Source: Mycolicibacterium sp. P9-22
GTDB lineage: Bacteria; Actinomycetota; Actinomycetes; Mycobacteriales; Mycobacteriaceae
Assembly: GCF_008329585.1 (NCBI RefSeq)
Contig: NZ_NPKP01000016.1
Location: 1-64,000 of the forward strand
Direction of reading: 5' to 3'
DNA length: 64,000 bases
Shown here: positions 17,908 through 26,569 of the stretch, piece by piece
Position numbering within the stretch: position 1 is the stretch's first letter
Layout: each line of letters starts with the position of its first letter
Translations under genes and position numbers: made by a program
The notes under the pieces: model-generated
What the model was told of the DNA's origin: nothing
The model's input: the letters and a program-made list of their open reading frames with translations, nothing else
The model's database searches: none

Positions 17908-17921
17908 TGTAAGATCTTACA
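17908..17921. promoter_or_regulatory. Palindrome TGTAAGATCTTACA upstream of IclR gene
   Basis: A perfect 14-bp palindrome in an AT-rich stretch upstream of the IclR-type gene, flanked by an outer ACCAAC/GTTGGT pair (17884-17889 and 17925-17930). The position suits an autoregulatory operator. IclR operators are commonly pseudopalindromes of about this size. Confidence 0.6.
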
Positions 17922-18176
17922 TTTGTTGGTAATTGTCAAGGACCGCTTTTCAACTCCCGGGTCGGCATGTTCCCGGCAGACATGGCAAACAAGTCCCCGA
18001 CCTGCCGCTACCTTCATCGAGGCCGATTCATCGCGACAACCGATGGCTGGACGGAATCCAGTTCTCGCGCGGGCAGGCCTGTGTCTCCTGTCCATCGCGA
18101 CCACATCTGCCAGCGGATTCGTACGCGAAACCCGGCGTGGTGGCGATCCATGACGGGCCTAGCCGATGCACATGGG

Positions 18177-18220
18177 TTTTGCCGGACGCCCAAGTAGTGG
18201 TCATCGGGCGTCCGGCAAAA
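18177..18220. terminator. Stem-loop terminator downstream of AveC-like gene
   Basis: TTTTGCCGGACGCCC (18177-18191) pairs perfectly over 15 bp with GGGCGTCCGGCAAAA (18206-18220), loop 14 nt. It begins 15 nt past the minus-strand stop of the AveC-family gene. Strong hairpin; the call as terminator is inference. Confidence 0.72.
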
Positions 18221-18234
18221 GTTGGTGGCTATAG

Positions 18235-19353
18235 CTAGGGGCCTTTAGCTCCGTCCGGCACGATAAGCTGACCGTCCGGGCTGACGTGAATCCCACCGAT
18301 GCGCGGGATGGGAATTCCCCCGGACGGGCACGCGTAGCTGGTTCCTTCGCCACAGATCTCGTTGCGAAGGTAGGAGCGGTTCTCCACGATGTCGTCGGCC
18401 CAGGCAAATGTCGGCATCACGCTGATCACAGCCATCATCAGCGCATAGCTCATCTGGATCATGTTGAACATGCCCGCGATCGCGAGAAAGCGCACCCACT
18501 GCCGCTGCCGCGATGACACCTTCATCGACGTCATCCCGCGCTCGATCAGCGTCTCCCCGCGGTCGTTACGGAAGAAGTAGATCGACGCCGGGACGACCCA
18601 GTAGAGGAATGCGCAGCCGATCGGCTGGTAGATCGGGTACTGGTAGTACTCGCCCTGGAACAGGGTCAATGACGGGATCGTGCCGGCGAATATGTACATC
18701 CCAGTCCGGACGAAGATGATGCCGTCCAGGATGAACATCACCACAAATGCGATCGCAGAGATGATCCCGACCAGACGCAGATTGCCGATTCCTGGCCGCC
18801 GAGCGCGGATAAAGCGCATGAGGGCGCAGAATGCGAAGGCGGGCAACACAATGCCGGTGGCGTAGACCGGAATAAAGAGTGCAAACGGCTCTGCGATGTG
18901 TTCGGCGTTGGGCGACACCCAAAAGGGCATGAAGTTGTTCCATGAGCCGAAGTTCACGAGGGCGGGATTAATTGTGTACACGTGGTTGAAGTAGTTGGCC
19001 GCGGTATCGACCCAGTAGGACGTCAGGACGCCGAAGAACACGATTCCGTACAGGCTCATTTGGCCGTCCCGGCGCAATGGCCGCCACACCAGGAAGTAAC
19101 CCGTCGCGATCATCGCGATCCCGGCGGAGATCTGCATGCCGTAGGCGGTGAGTGTCATCCAGCCCGGAATCGGATCCGGCCCAGGGTTAGTGGGCCTGGG
19201 TCCCGACAAGATCCAGCGCATGTATGGGTAGATCTGAATCAACAGACAGAGGGCCCCGAAGCCTGCAAACCACTTGATCGGCTTGAACTTCTGGGACTGG
19301 AAGTCTGATTCGAGACCGACGAACGGAGTCGATCGCGGAGAGTCTAGGGACAA
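18235..19353 (-). CDS. AveC-family (spirocyclase-like) integral membrane protein
   Basis: A 372-aa polytopic protein starting at TTG 19353 with GGAGGGAGA upstream. About seven membrane segments are visible, for example FGALCLLIQIYPYM, AYGMQISAGIAMIATGYFL, PVYATGIVLPAFAFCALM, LVGIISAIAFVVMFILDGII and MIQMSYALMMAVISVM. Loop features include SYWVDTAANYFNH and GGIPIPRIGGIHVSPDGQ at the C-terminus. The whole resembles the AveC family, named after the avermectin spiroketal cyclase/dehydratase and present as several uncharacterised copies in mycobacteria. It is divergent from a P450 gene. The role is not known; membrane-bound cyclisation or dehydration of a hydrophobic intermediate is a guess from the family name. 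Confidence 0.8.
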   Translation of the reverse strand: MSLDSPRSTPFVGLESDFQSQKFKPIKWFAGFGALCLLIQIYPYMRWILSGPRPTNPGPDPIPGWMTLTAYGMQISAGIAMIATGYFLVWRPLRRDGQMSLYGIVFFGVLTSYWVDTAANYFNHVYTINPALVNFGSWNNFMPFWVSPNAEHIAEPFALFIPVYATGIVLPAFAFCALMRFIRARRPGIGNLRLVGIISAIAFVVMFILDGIIFVRTGMYIFAGTIPSLTLFQGEYYQYPIYQPIGCAFLYWVVPASIYFFRNDRGETLIERGMTSMKVSSRQRQWVRFLAIAGMFNMIQMSYALMMAVISVMPTFAWADDIVENRSYLRNEICGEGTSYACPSGGIPIPRIGGIHVSPDGQLIVPDGAKGP

Positions 19354-19630
19354 CTTAATTTCTCCCTCCCAGGAGAGGCACGGGGCCCCTGACGAGGCAC
19401 GTCAACCGTCCGGTCCCGGATCCGGATCAGAGTCCCGGGGTCCCGGCACGGGTGTCCAGATGGTGTTCCGTCCTGTTGACTGTCCAGCCCTCGGTGTGCC
19501 GAACGTGAGCGCGCGTTCCGGGAGGCTGAACCTGGCCTTGTCCAATACCTGCGGCCACAGGTGCACTGCACGGAACGCGGGTGACAGCCCCGAGCCGACC
19601 GGCACGGATCCCCGACGAAAGGACTCACAC

Positions 19631-20917
19631 ATGACGACGGCCGAACCTGCTGACAATGCGCTCGACCTCGCCGCCAGAACACTTCTGAGTCCCGAGGCCT
19701 ATGACGGCAGCGAAACCGTCAACAACGCCGCCCGACTACTACGCGACCAATCCCCAATTCATTACGTCGAACACCCCGATTACAACCCCGTGTGGGTACT
19801 CACCCGCCACGCCGACGTTATGGAAGTCGAAGCGCACCAGAAAGAATGGCTCCAGGGCGGACGTCCCTTCCTGCAAACCAAACACGAAATCGGACGTATC
19901 GAACGCGGCGAAGTCCCCGACGTCCCGGTACTCATCGATCATGACGGCGACCAACACCGGGCTTACCGAGCCATCACCCAGAAATGGTTCACCACCCGAA
20001 ACCTGAACCGCCTCAGTGAAAGAATCACCGTCCTGGCCAAACGCGCCGTCGACCGCATGGACGAATACGGCGACACATGCGACTTCGCCCAAGACATCGC
20101 CATGCACTTCCCCTTCGAAACCATCATGTCCCTACTCGGGCTTCCCGAAGCCGACTATCCCCTCCTGCTCGACCTCAGCCGCCGAGTCCTGGGGTCCGGA
20201 CCCGAAGAAGAACGACTCAACCCCGGCAGCGACGAATACGGCGCCCTCATCGGCGAACTCTTCATGTACTTCAACAACATCACCGAAGAACGCCAAGCCA
20301 ATCCCACCGAAGACCTCGCATCCGTCATCGCGAACGCCGAACTGCCCGATGGCACCGAGATGCCCCTCATCGATAAAATCGGTTACTACACCATCTTTGC
20401 CACCGCAGGTCACGAAACTACCGCCTCGTCGATGTCCGGCGGCATCCTGGCCCTCGCCCAACACCCTGAACAACTCCAACTCCTCAAGGACGACCCCACC
20501 CCAGCCAACATCCGGACAGCCACCGACGAGATCCTGCGCTGGGTAACACCTCTCAAACATTTCTGCCGATACGCTGCTGGTGACTACACACTCGGCGACC
20601 ACCAATTCCACACCGGTGATCGCGTCTACATGTCCTACGCCTCAGCCAACCGCGACGAACGAACGTTCGACGACCCCGACACCTTCGACGTCACCCGAAA
20701 GAAAGCCAGCAGCCACCTCGCCTTTGGATTCGGCGTCCACCACTGCCTCGGCGCCGAACTCGCACGGATCCAGATCCGCGCCCTATTAACCGAACTCATC
20801 CCGCGCCTCGACAGCATCGCCATCAACGGCACACCCGAACACATCAAGGCGATTTCCGTCAGCGGCCTCAAACACCTCCCCATTCACTACAACCTCTACA
20901 CCAACCAGGGAGACTAA
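19631..20917 (+). CDS. Cytochrome P450 (first copy)
   Basis: A 428-aa soluble bacterial P450. ATG 19631 follows AAAGGA; the frame is open for 350 nt upstream without a gene-like start. Motifs: I-helix AGHETTAS with the O2-activating Thr, ExxR in DEILRWV, and heme loop FGFGVHHCLG with Cys372. Reducing power could come from the Rieske-ferredoxin/FAD-reductase pair 6 kb upstream. The coding strand is C-rich and strongly prefers GAA and CAA where its neighbours prefer GAG and CAG, suggesting separate origin. The next gene follows after one base. The adjacent AveC-like gene is divergent. Substrate unknown. Confidence 0.95.
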   Translation: MTTAEPADNALDLAARTLLSPEAYDGSETVNNAARLLRDQSPIHYVEHPDYNPVWVLTRHADVMEVEAHQKEWLQGGRPFLQTKHEIGRIERGEVPDVPVLIDHDGDQHRAYRAITQKWFTTRNLNRLSERITVLAKRAVDRMDEYGDTCDFAQDIAMHFPFETIMSLLGLPEADYPLLLDLSRRVLGSGPEEERLNPGSDEYGALIGELFMYFNNITEERQANPTEDLASVIANAELPDGTEMPLIDKIGYYTIFATAGHETTASSMSGGILALAQHPEQLQLLKDDPTPANIRTATDEILRWVTPLKHFCRYAAGDYTLGDHQFHTGDRVYMSYASANRDERTFDDPDTFDVTRKKASSHLAFGFGVHHCLGAELARIQIRALLTELIPRLDSIAINGTPEHIKAISVSGLKHLPIHYNLYTNQGD

Positions 20918-20918
20918 A

Positions 20919-22247
20919 GTGGGGGCCACGAACGATGGCCCGGTCGCGTCATTCGACGCCCTGGTTATCGGTGCAGGTGCCGGCGGAGTAGCGGCGGCCG
21001 CTAGGTTGAACAAAGCCGGGTACCACACGCTGCTCGTCGAAGCACGGGACCGAGTGGGTGGCCGCGCATCGACAATCGAACAGGATGGGTTCCTGGTCAA
21101 CACCGGCGCCCTCATTATCGAAACCGGCGGAGAGAACCGCAGACTATTCGAGGAGATTGGGGTGTCCATGGGCACTCGTGCTCCGTCACAACCACTCTCG
21201 CTCCGGGTGGGCAAACGCGACGTCCCCCTGCTGAGTGGTGTCATCGGCCGGGTTGTTATGCCGCTGGTTGCTATCACAGGCAATGTCGCCCGACGATTCC
21301 CCCGACTGCGCCCGAAGCCTGACGAGAGTCTCGGCCGCAAGCTCGAACACCTTGGCCCGTACGTGCGCGGATTGGCGCGAAACGTCACCAGCGCCGTGTT
21401 TGCCGCAGAGCCCTCGGATGTCGACGCCGCCATGGTGTTCGACTACTTCACCAAACCCAAAGCTCTCGATACCTTTGGCCTGCACCCCGCCGGTAGCATC
21501 GGACCGTGGCGCGCGCTCACTGATCATTTCGAGCAGACCGGCGGCACGCTCTGGTTAAACAGTCCAGTCAGCAGGCTGACCTTCGATTCCGCTGGATGTG
21601 TGCAAGGCGCTGTCGTACAGCGCGAGGGCGTGGAGGTCGAGGTTTCCGCACGTGTCGTCGTCAGCAACACGGGCCCGGTGGCGACGGTCAATCTGTGCGG
21701 CGACGAACAACTCCCCGCCGGCTACGCACAGCGGGTCCGGGCACAGTCCGCCCCAAGCGCGCTGATCACTGTCAACTTCGCAAGTGAGCAGCTGCTGACC
21801 GAGGCCACCGGCGTGGTGTTCTTCGGGCCCACTCGGCGACTCGCCTACGCCGCCCACCTGACCGCAACGTGTCCCGAGATGGCACCGCCGGGATGGCACC
21901 TTTACGCTGGATCCAGCACGCCACATCCGGCCATCGGGCCCTTCGACGCCGCCACGGAGGTCGAATTGCTGAAAACTGATCTCGCGGAGAAGTTTCCCGG
22001 CTTCGAATCCGCTCGGATACTGTCTGTTCAGGTATGTGCTGGCGACGAGTGGCCAGCACAGCGCGCCATTTCCGGCCGCGATCTGCCACAGACGACTCCG
22101 ATCCCGAACCTGTTCAACGTCGGGGACGGGGCGCGCGAGTGGGCGGCAGGAGGACAGAGCGGCTGCGTCCAGTCGGCCCGGCTGGTCGTCGAACGGGTAG
22201 TCGTCGACATCCCTCGCCATACTCGATTCAAACCATCGATTGGCTGA
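20919..22247 (+). CDS. FAD-dependent amine-oxidase/phytoene-desaturase-like oxidoreductase
   Basis: A 442-aa flavoprotein. GTG 20919 lies 1 nt after the P450 stop with AGGGAGA upstream, so the two are co-translated. The N-terminal FAD fold is VIGAGAGGVAAAARLNKAGY, followed by the second FAD contact EARDRVGGRASTIEQDG (Arg-Val-Gly-Gly-Arg), typical of phytoene desaturase and amine-oxidase families. The C-terminal FAD segment is PNLFNVGDGAREWAAGGQSG. It may oxidise or desaturate the P450 product. No membrane segment is evident. Codon use returns to the GC-rich pattern of the other neighbours. Confidence 0.85.
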   Translation: MGATNDGPVASFDALVIGAGAGGVAAAARLNKAGYHTLLVEARDRVGGRASTIEQDGFLVNTGALIIETGGENRRLFEEIGVSMGTRAPSQPLSLRVGKRDVPLLSGVIGRVVMPLVAITGNVARRFPRLRPKPDESLGRKLEHLGPYVRGLARNVTSAVFAAEPSDVDAAMVFDYFTKPKALDTFGLHPAGSIGPWRALTDHFEQTGGTLWLNSPVSRLTFDSAGCVQGAVVQREGVEVEVSARVVVSNTGPVATVNLCGDEQLPAGYAQRVRAQSAPSALITVNFASEQLLTEATGVVFFGPTRRLAYAAHLTATCPEMAPPGWHLYAGSSTPHPAIGPFDAATEVELLKTDLAEKFPGFESARILSVQVCAGDEWPAQRAISGRDLPQTTPIPNLFNVGDGAREWAAGGQSGCVQSARLVVERVVVDIPRHTRFKPSIG

Positions 22248-22340
22248 AGCCTGCCGTCATTCCCACTGCAGATCCGCTCGTCATCAAGAGCCATCGGTTG
22301 GCATATAACGCCGAATCTGTATCGAATGAGGAGAACTGCC

Positions 22341-23507
22341 GTGCCAGTCGACCGGCTACTGCCGACCCCGGAAGCCTTTGACCTGATCGAGTTGGCGCGT
22401 GATATCGCGGACAAGGTGCTCGATCCGTTGGTCGATGAGCACGAGAAATCCGCGAGGTATCCGGATGATGTGTTCGCCCAGCTGGGCGCCGCCGGTCTGC
22501 TGAGCCTCCCTCAGCCGAAGGAGTGGGGTGGCGGCGGCCAGGCGTTCGAGGTGTACCTACAGGTGCTCGAGGAGATCGCGTCGCGCTGGGCCGCGGTCGC
22601 CGTGGCGATCAGCGTCCACAGCCTGTCTTCGCACCCCTTGCTGAGGTTCGGCACCCGAGAGCAGAAGGCGCGGTGGCTGCCAGAAATCCTGTCGGGCAGG
22701 CAGATCGGCGCATACAGCCTGTCCGAGTCGCACGCCGGCTCCGATCCCGCGGCGCTGCGATGTGTTGCCGTCCGCGAGGGGGACCAGTACGTCCTCAATG
22801 GCTCGAAGGCATGGATCACGCACGGCTGCATCGCCGATTTCTATTCATTATTCGCACGAACGAGCGAAGGTAGCAGAGGCATCTCGTGCTTCCTGGTGGC
22901 CGGTGACCTGGCTGGTCTGAGCTTCGGCAGACCCGAGGAGAAGATGGGCTTGCGCGCCGTACCCACGACATCAGCGATCTTCGACAACGCACGGATCGAT
23001 GCGGACCGGCTCATCGGAGCCGAGGGGCAAGGTCTGCAGATCGCCTTCAGCGCACTAGATTCGGGTCGCCTGGGTATTGCAGCGGTAGCCGTCGGCCTCG
23101 CCCAAGCTGCCCTCGACGAGGCGGTCAGCTATGCAAACGGGCGATCATCATTCGGCCGGAGGATCATCGACCATCAGGGACTTGGGTTTTTGCTTGCAGA
23201 CATGTCTGCGGCCGTGATCAGCGCTCGTGCCACCTACCTGGACGCCGCGCGCCGCCACGATGCCGGACGCCCGTACTCAACACAGGCGAGTATCGCCAAG
23301 CTCGTCGCCACTGACGCGGCCATGAAGGTCACCACCGACGCGGTACAAGTACTGGGCGGCGCCGGTTACACCCATGACTACCGCGTCGAGCGTTACATGC
23401 GCGAAGCGAAGATCACTCAAATCTTACAGGGCACCAACCAGATCCAGCGGCTCATAGTCGCTCGGGGCCTCGCCGCTCGACTAGACGGACCATCCTGCCC
23501 CCCGTAA
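22341..23507 (+). CDS. Acyl-CoA dehydrogenase (single-chain)
   Basis: A 388-aa flavoenzyme. I choose GTG 22341 because GAGGAG lies 7 nt upstream; an ATG at 22326 overlaps that site. Domains: N-terminal helical part with LPQPKEWGGGGQAFEVY, the middle beta domain with YSLSESHAGSDPAALRC and YVLNGSKAWITHG, and the C-terminal helical domain with RSSFGRRIIDHQGLGFLLADM and QVLGGAGYTHDYRVERYMRE. At the position of the MCAD-type catalytic Glu it reads ILQGTNQIQR, so a Gln (CAG 23427) is present. The base may lie elsewhere, as in IVD or LCAD, or the enzyme may be atypical. It follows the FAD oxidoreductase by 93 nt in the same direction. Confidence 0.92.
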   Translation: MPVDRLLPTPEAFDLIELARDIADKVLDPLVDEHEKSARYPDDVFAQLGAAGLLSLPQPKEWGGGGQAFEVYLQVLEEIASRWAAVAVAISVHSLSSHPLLRFGTREQKARWLPEILSGRQIGAYSLSESHAGSDPAALRCVAVREGDQYVLNGSKAWITHGCIADFYSLFARTSEGSRGISCFLVAGDLAGLSFGRPEEKMGLRAVPTTSAIFDNARIDADRLIGAEGQGLQIAFSALDSGRLGIAAVAVGLAQAALDEAVSYANGRSSFGRRIIDHQGLGFLLADMSAAVISARATYLDAARRHDAGRPYSTQASIAKLVATDAAMKVTTDAVQVLGGAGYTHDYRVERYMREAKITQILQGTNQIQRLIVARGLAARLDGPSCPP

Positions 23508-24135
23508 TGCTGATCCTCGCCTCATGCCATATGCCTGTGGCGGCGGTCCAAAGCTGTCAAACTACGACCTAGGCAGCGAACCCACGCATCCGCGGCCTTT
23601 GACCGTGGAATTGCGCGCAGCGCAGGCCCAGGACTGCCAGTGAAGACGCGTGCATATCCTCGGTGTCGCCGGCCATTCCGAGGTAGTCGACGGGTGCGGC
23701 CCAATCGACAACGTTTCTAAGGGAAACGGCTGGATTCAATCAGCCGCTGAGACGACGAGCCGTTGAACCACGGGCTATCGGGATGCTCACATGCACTTGG
23801 GAACTGCAGGCCAGTGCGGAGGCGTGAACCGGCCGTCAAGGCAATTACCTCGACAACAGGTGTTCTGTCAATGCTGACCGTTAGCAGCTAACAGTTTCTA
23901 GGACGAATACAAGGACAAGGCGAGGAGATGAAAGTGGGTCGACGCTCGATGCTGCCAACGCGACTCGGCACAGATCCTGTATTTGCCAGCCACATTCGGA
24001 GCCTTTACTGCCCGCGGCTTCACTCGCCGGTCGCGTGTTCCAGGAGGCGGAACCGGTTCTTGTCGGATCGATCTCTACTGGGTCCACTGTTCTCAACGCG
24101 GTCCTAAGACCACTACGAACACACAAGGATATTCT
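23508..24135. other. Non-coding gap before the CoA-transferase gene
   Basis: About 630 nt without a convincing gene. The frame of the next gene is open from 23983, but the sequence upstream of 24136 does not resemble protein. A short dyad GGTC-CTAA-GACC lies near 24102-24113. It probably contains the promoter of the downstream gene; I see no clear -10/-35. Confidence 0.5.
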
Positions 24136-26544
24136 ATGGGCGCCATTTGTCAGGGATTGAACGTCATCGAGATCGGCGCCGGCAGTGCCGCGGCATCGAT
24201 GGCCGGTATGGTTCTGGCCGATGCCGGCGCCCGAGTGATCAAGGTCGAACCGCCCGAAGGGGATCGTCTCCGAGCAACACGGCCCAGCGGATTTCTGGTC
24301 TGGAACCGCGGCAAGGAGAGCGTTGTCTGCGATCTTCGTGTCGACGCGGGTCGCGCGGACCTGCGCGCGCTTGCCGCAGACGCCGATGTGGTCCTGGAGG
24401 GATTCGAACCAGGGACGACCGACCGTTGGGGTATAGGACCGGACACCCTGCGCAGCCTGAATCCGCAACTGGTGCACTGCTCGTTCACGGGTTTCGGCCG
24501 CACCGGTCCGTACGCGAAGCTCAAAGGGTACGACTCGCTGGTGGCGGCAAAGGCCGGCCTTTGGTATCGCGGCGCATGGGGGCATCGCGATGGACCGATC
24601 ATCAGCCCGGTGGCCTGGGGCAGCTACGGGTGCGCCATGCAAGGTGTCTCCGGGATTCTCGGAGCGCTGATGGTGCGGGAGAAGACCGGCCGGGGTCAGG
24701 TACTCGATGCGACGCTCATCGCCGGACTGGACGCGCTCGAGTACTACGTCACCACGACGGTTCAACTCATGGCGAAGAGAGGCGACACACCGTCAGCCGA
24801 TCTGCGTACCCTCACCGGGTCCAGCCGCTACATGGTGATGGTCGTGACCCGGGACGGGCATTTCATTCAGACCGCGACGCTGCTGCCGCGGCAAGGCTGG
24901 GCGCTCAATGATGTTGCAGAGCTGCATGACTCGGCCAGCGATCCACGTTTCGAACGACTACCGATGTTCGATACCGCCGATGACGCGCAGGCTTGGGAAG
25001 ATCAGCTCCTGGAGGCATTCCGGGCCAAGGACCTCGACTACTGGCTACCGCGACTGGAAGCCAGCCCTGACGTAGCGTTCGAGGTCGCGCGTACCTCCGA
25101 GCAGGGCCTCGATCACCCCCAGATCGTCCACAACGGTGACTCGATAGTGGTGCAAGACCCCGATGTAGGCCCGGTCCGCCAGGTCGGACCCATCGGCCAC
25201 TTCGAGCACACACCCTGCCAGATCACCCGGTCGGCACCTGCGATCGGCGCGAACAACGGTCCGTTCGTCGCTCAAAGGAGGATGTACGCCGACGCGCCGG
25301 CACCGGTGCATCCGTTCGCGGGCAAGACGATTGTCGAGTTCGGCTATTTCTATGCGCTGCCGTACGCCACTTCGGTCGCGGCTTCCCTCGGCGCTCGCGT
25401 CATCAAGATCGAAGACGCCAATGGCGACCCGTCTCGGCAGTCCTTCGGCAACGAAGTCGGCAGCAGTAAGACACTTTTGGGCAAAGAGAGCATCTCAGTC
25501 GACCTGCGCACCGACGAGGGGCGTGAGGTGGCTCATCGGATCATCGCGCGGGCCGATGCGTTCGTCACCTCTTTCCGGTCCGGGGTTGCGGATCGACTTG
25601 GACTCGGATACGAAGAACTCCTCGCGCAGAATCCACAGTTGCTTTACGTTCACGCGACCGGGTACGGGACTGACGGGCCCTATGCTGAGCGCGCTCAGTA
25701 CGCCAACACTGCGCAAACCGTTGCGGGTAGTTTCGGCCGACAGGTCGGTTACTGGTCACAGCCGTCGATGAATGAAGGCATGAGCGTCATCGAACTTCAG
25801 GCCATCGTCCTGCCGCGCCTCAATCAGGTCATCGACGGGGACGCGAACGCGGCGCTGGGGCTGACGGCCGCGCTGTCCCTAGGGCTCTACGCTCAGCAAC
25901 ACACGGATAAGGGTCAGTTCCTTCGCACGTCGATGATCGCTGGCAACGCCTGGGCCTATTCAGATGACTTCTGCGCATATGAGGGCAAGACGCCGGTTCC
26001 GCTGTGTGATGACGATTATTTCGGCACAAGCGCACTGGACCGAGCGTACGAGTCCGCCGATGGCAGCTGGGTGTACCTGACCGTGACGACTGCTACTGAG
26101 TTCGATGATCTGGCGAAGGCGTTGGACAACGTCGAACTGTCCGGTGACGACCGCTTCGCCACCGCGGGCGCTCGGCGCGTGAACGACGGCGCACTGGCCA
26201 GCCTCTTGGCCGCGGCTTTCCGCAATCAGCCTGCGGATCAGTGGGAATCACTGTTGAGTGACGTGGGAGTCGGTTGTGTGGCAGTGAACATGAACGGTCA
26301 GCCGCCGTTCATCGCCTTTGATCCCGTGCTGCGCGAGACCGGGCTCACCGTGGCTTATGAACACCCCGTTTTCGGCGAGATGGTCCGGGCTGCACCGCCC
26401 GTGTCATTCTCGGAGACACCCGGACGGGTGGCGCCGCCGCCGTTGCGCGGACAGCACAACCACGCGGTCCTGGCCGAACTGGGCTACACGCCCGAGCAGA
26501 TCGATGGCCTCGAGACGCGCTCGGTGGTCATTCCACCGGGATGA
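24136..26544 (+). CDS. Tandem two-domain CaiB/BaiF-type (family III) CoA-transferase-like protein
   Basis: An 802-aa protein from ATG 24136 (AAGGA upstream), about twice the usual length. Two homologous halves are visible: residues 1-390 (VIEIGAGSAAASMAGMVLAD, IKVEPPEGDRLR, GFGRTGPYAKLKGYD) and residues 395-800 (IVEFGYFYALPYATSVAASL, IKIEDANGDPSR, GYGTDGPYAERAQYAN). Family III enzymes move CoA between carboxylic acids through an aspartyl-CoA intermediate. Here the segment that normally carries that Asp reads TLIAG around Ala196 in the first half and SMIAG around Ala602 in the second, so the canonical Asp seems absent from both. It is convergent with the Ltp2-like gene. CoA transfer, racemisation or a structural role remain possible. 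Confidence 0.85.
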   Translation: MGAICQGLNVIEIGAGSAAASMAGMVLADAGARVIKVEPPEGDRLRATRPSGFLVWNRGKESVVCDLRVDAGRADLRALAADADVVLEGFEPGTTDRWGIGPDTLRSLNPQLVHCSFTGFGRTGPYAKLKGYDSLVAAKAGLWYRGAWGHRDGPIISPVAWGSYGCAMQGVSGILGALMVREKTGRGQVLDATLIAGLDALEYYVTTTVQLMAKRGDTPSADLRTLTGSSRYMVMVVTRDGHFIQTATLLPRQGWALNDVAELHDSASDPRFERLPMFDTADDAQAWEDQLLEAFRAKDLDYWLPRLEASPDVAFEVARTSEQGLDHPQIVHNGDSIVVQDPDVGPVRQVGPIGHFEHTPCQITRSAPAIGANNGPFVAQRRMYADAPAPVHPFAGKTIVEFGYFYALPYATSVAASLGARVIKIEDANGDPSRQSFGNEVGSSKTLLGKESISVDLRTDEGREVAHRIIARADAFVTSFRSGVADRLGLGYEELLAQNPQLLYVHATGYGTDGPYAERAQYANTAQTVAGSFGRQVGYWSQPSMNEGMSVIELQAIVLPRLNQVIDGDANAALGLTAALSLGLYAQQHTDKGQFLRTSMIAGNAWAYSDDFCAYEGKTPVPLCDDDYFGTSALDRAYESADGSWVYLTVTTATEFDDLAKALDNVELSGDDRFATAGARRVNDGALASLLAAAFRNQPADQWESLLSDVGVGCVAVNMNGQPPFIAFDPVLRETGLTVAYEHPVFGEMVRAAPPVSFSETPGRVAPPPLRGQHNHAVLAELGYTPEQIDGLETRSVVIPPG

Positions 26545-26569
26545 CCGGCGGCTCGTGCGGTGAACTGGT

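Noticed and set aside
19416..19425. Palindrome CCGGATCCGG between AveC-like and P450 genes
   Set aside because: Short and very GC-rich; expected by chance in this genome, so not listed as an operator.
20016..20611. ORFs on both strands inside the P450 gene
   Set aside because: Result of the C-rich codon pattern of that gene; no domains and strongly biased Ser/Pro/Thr composition.
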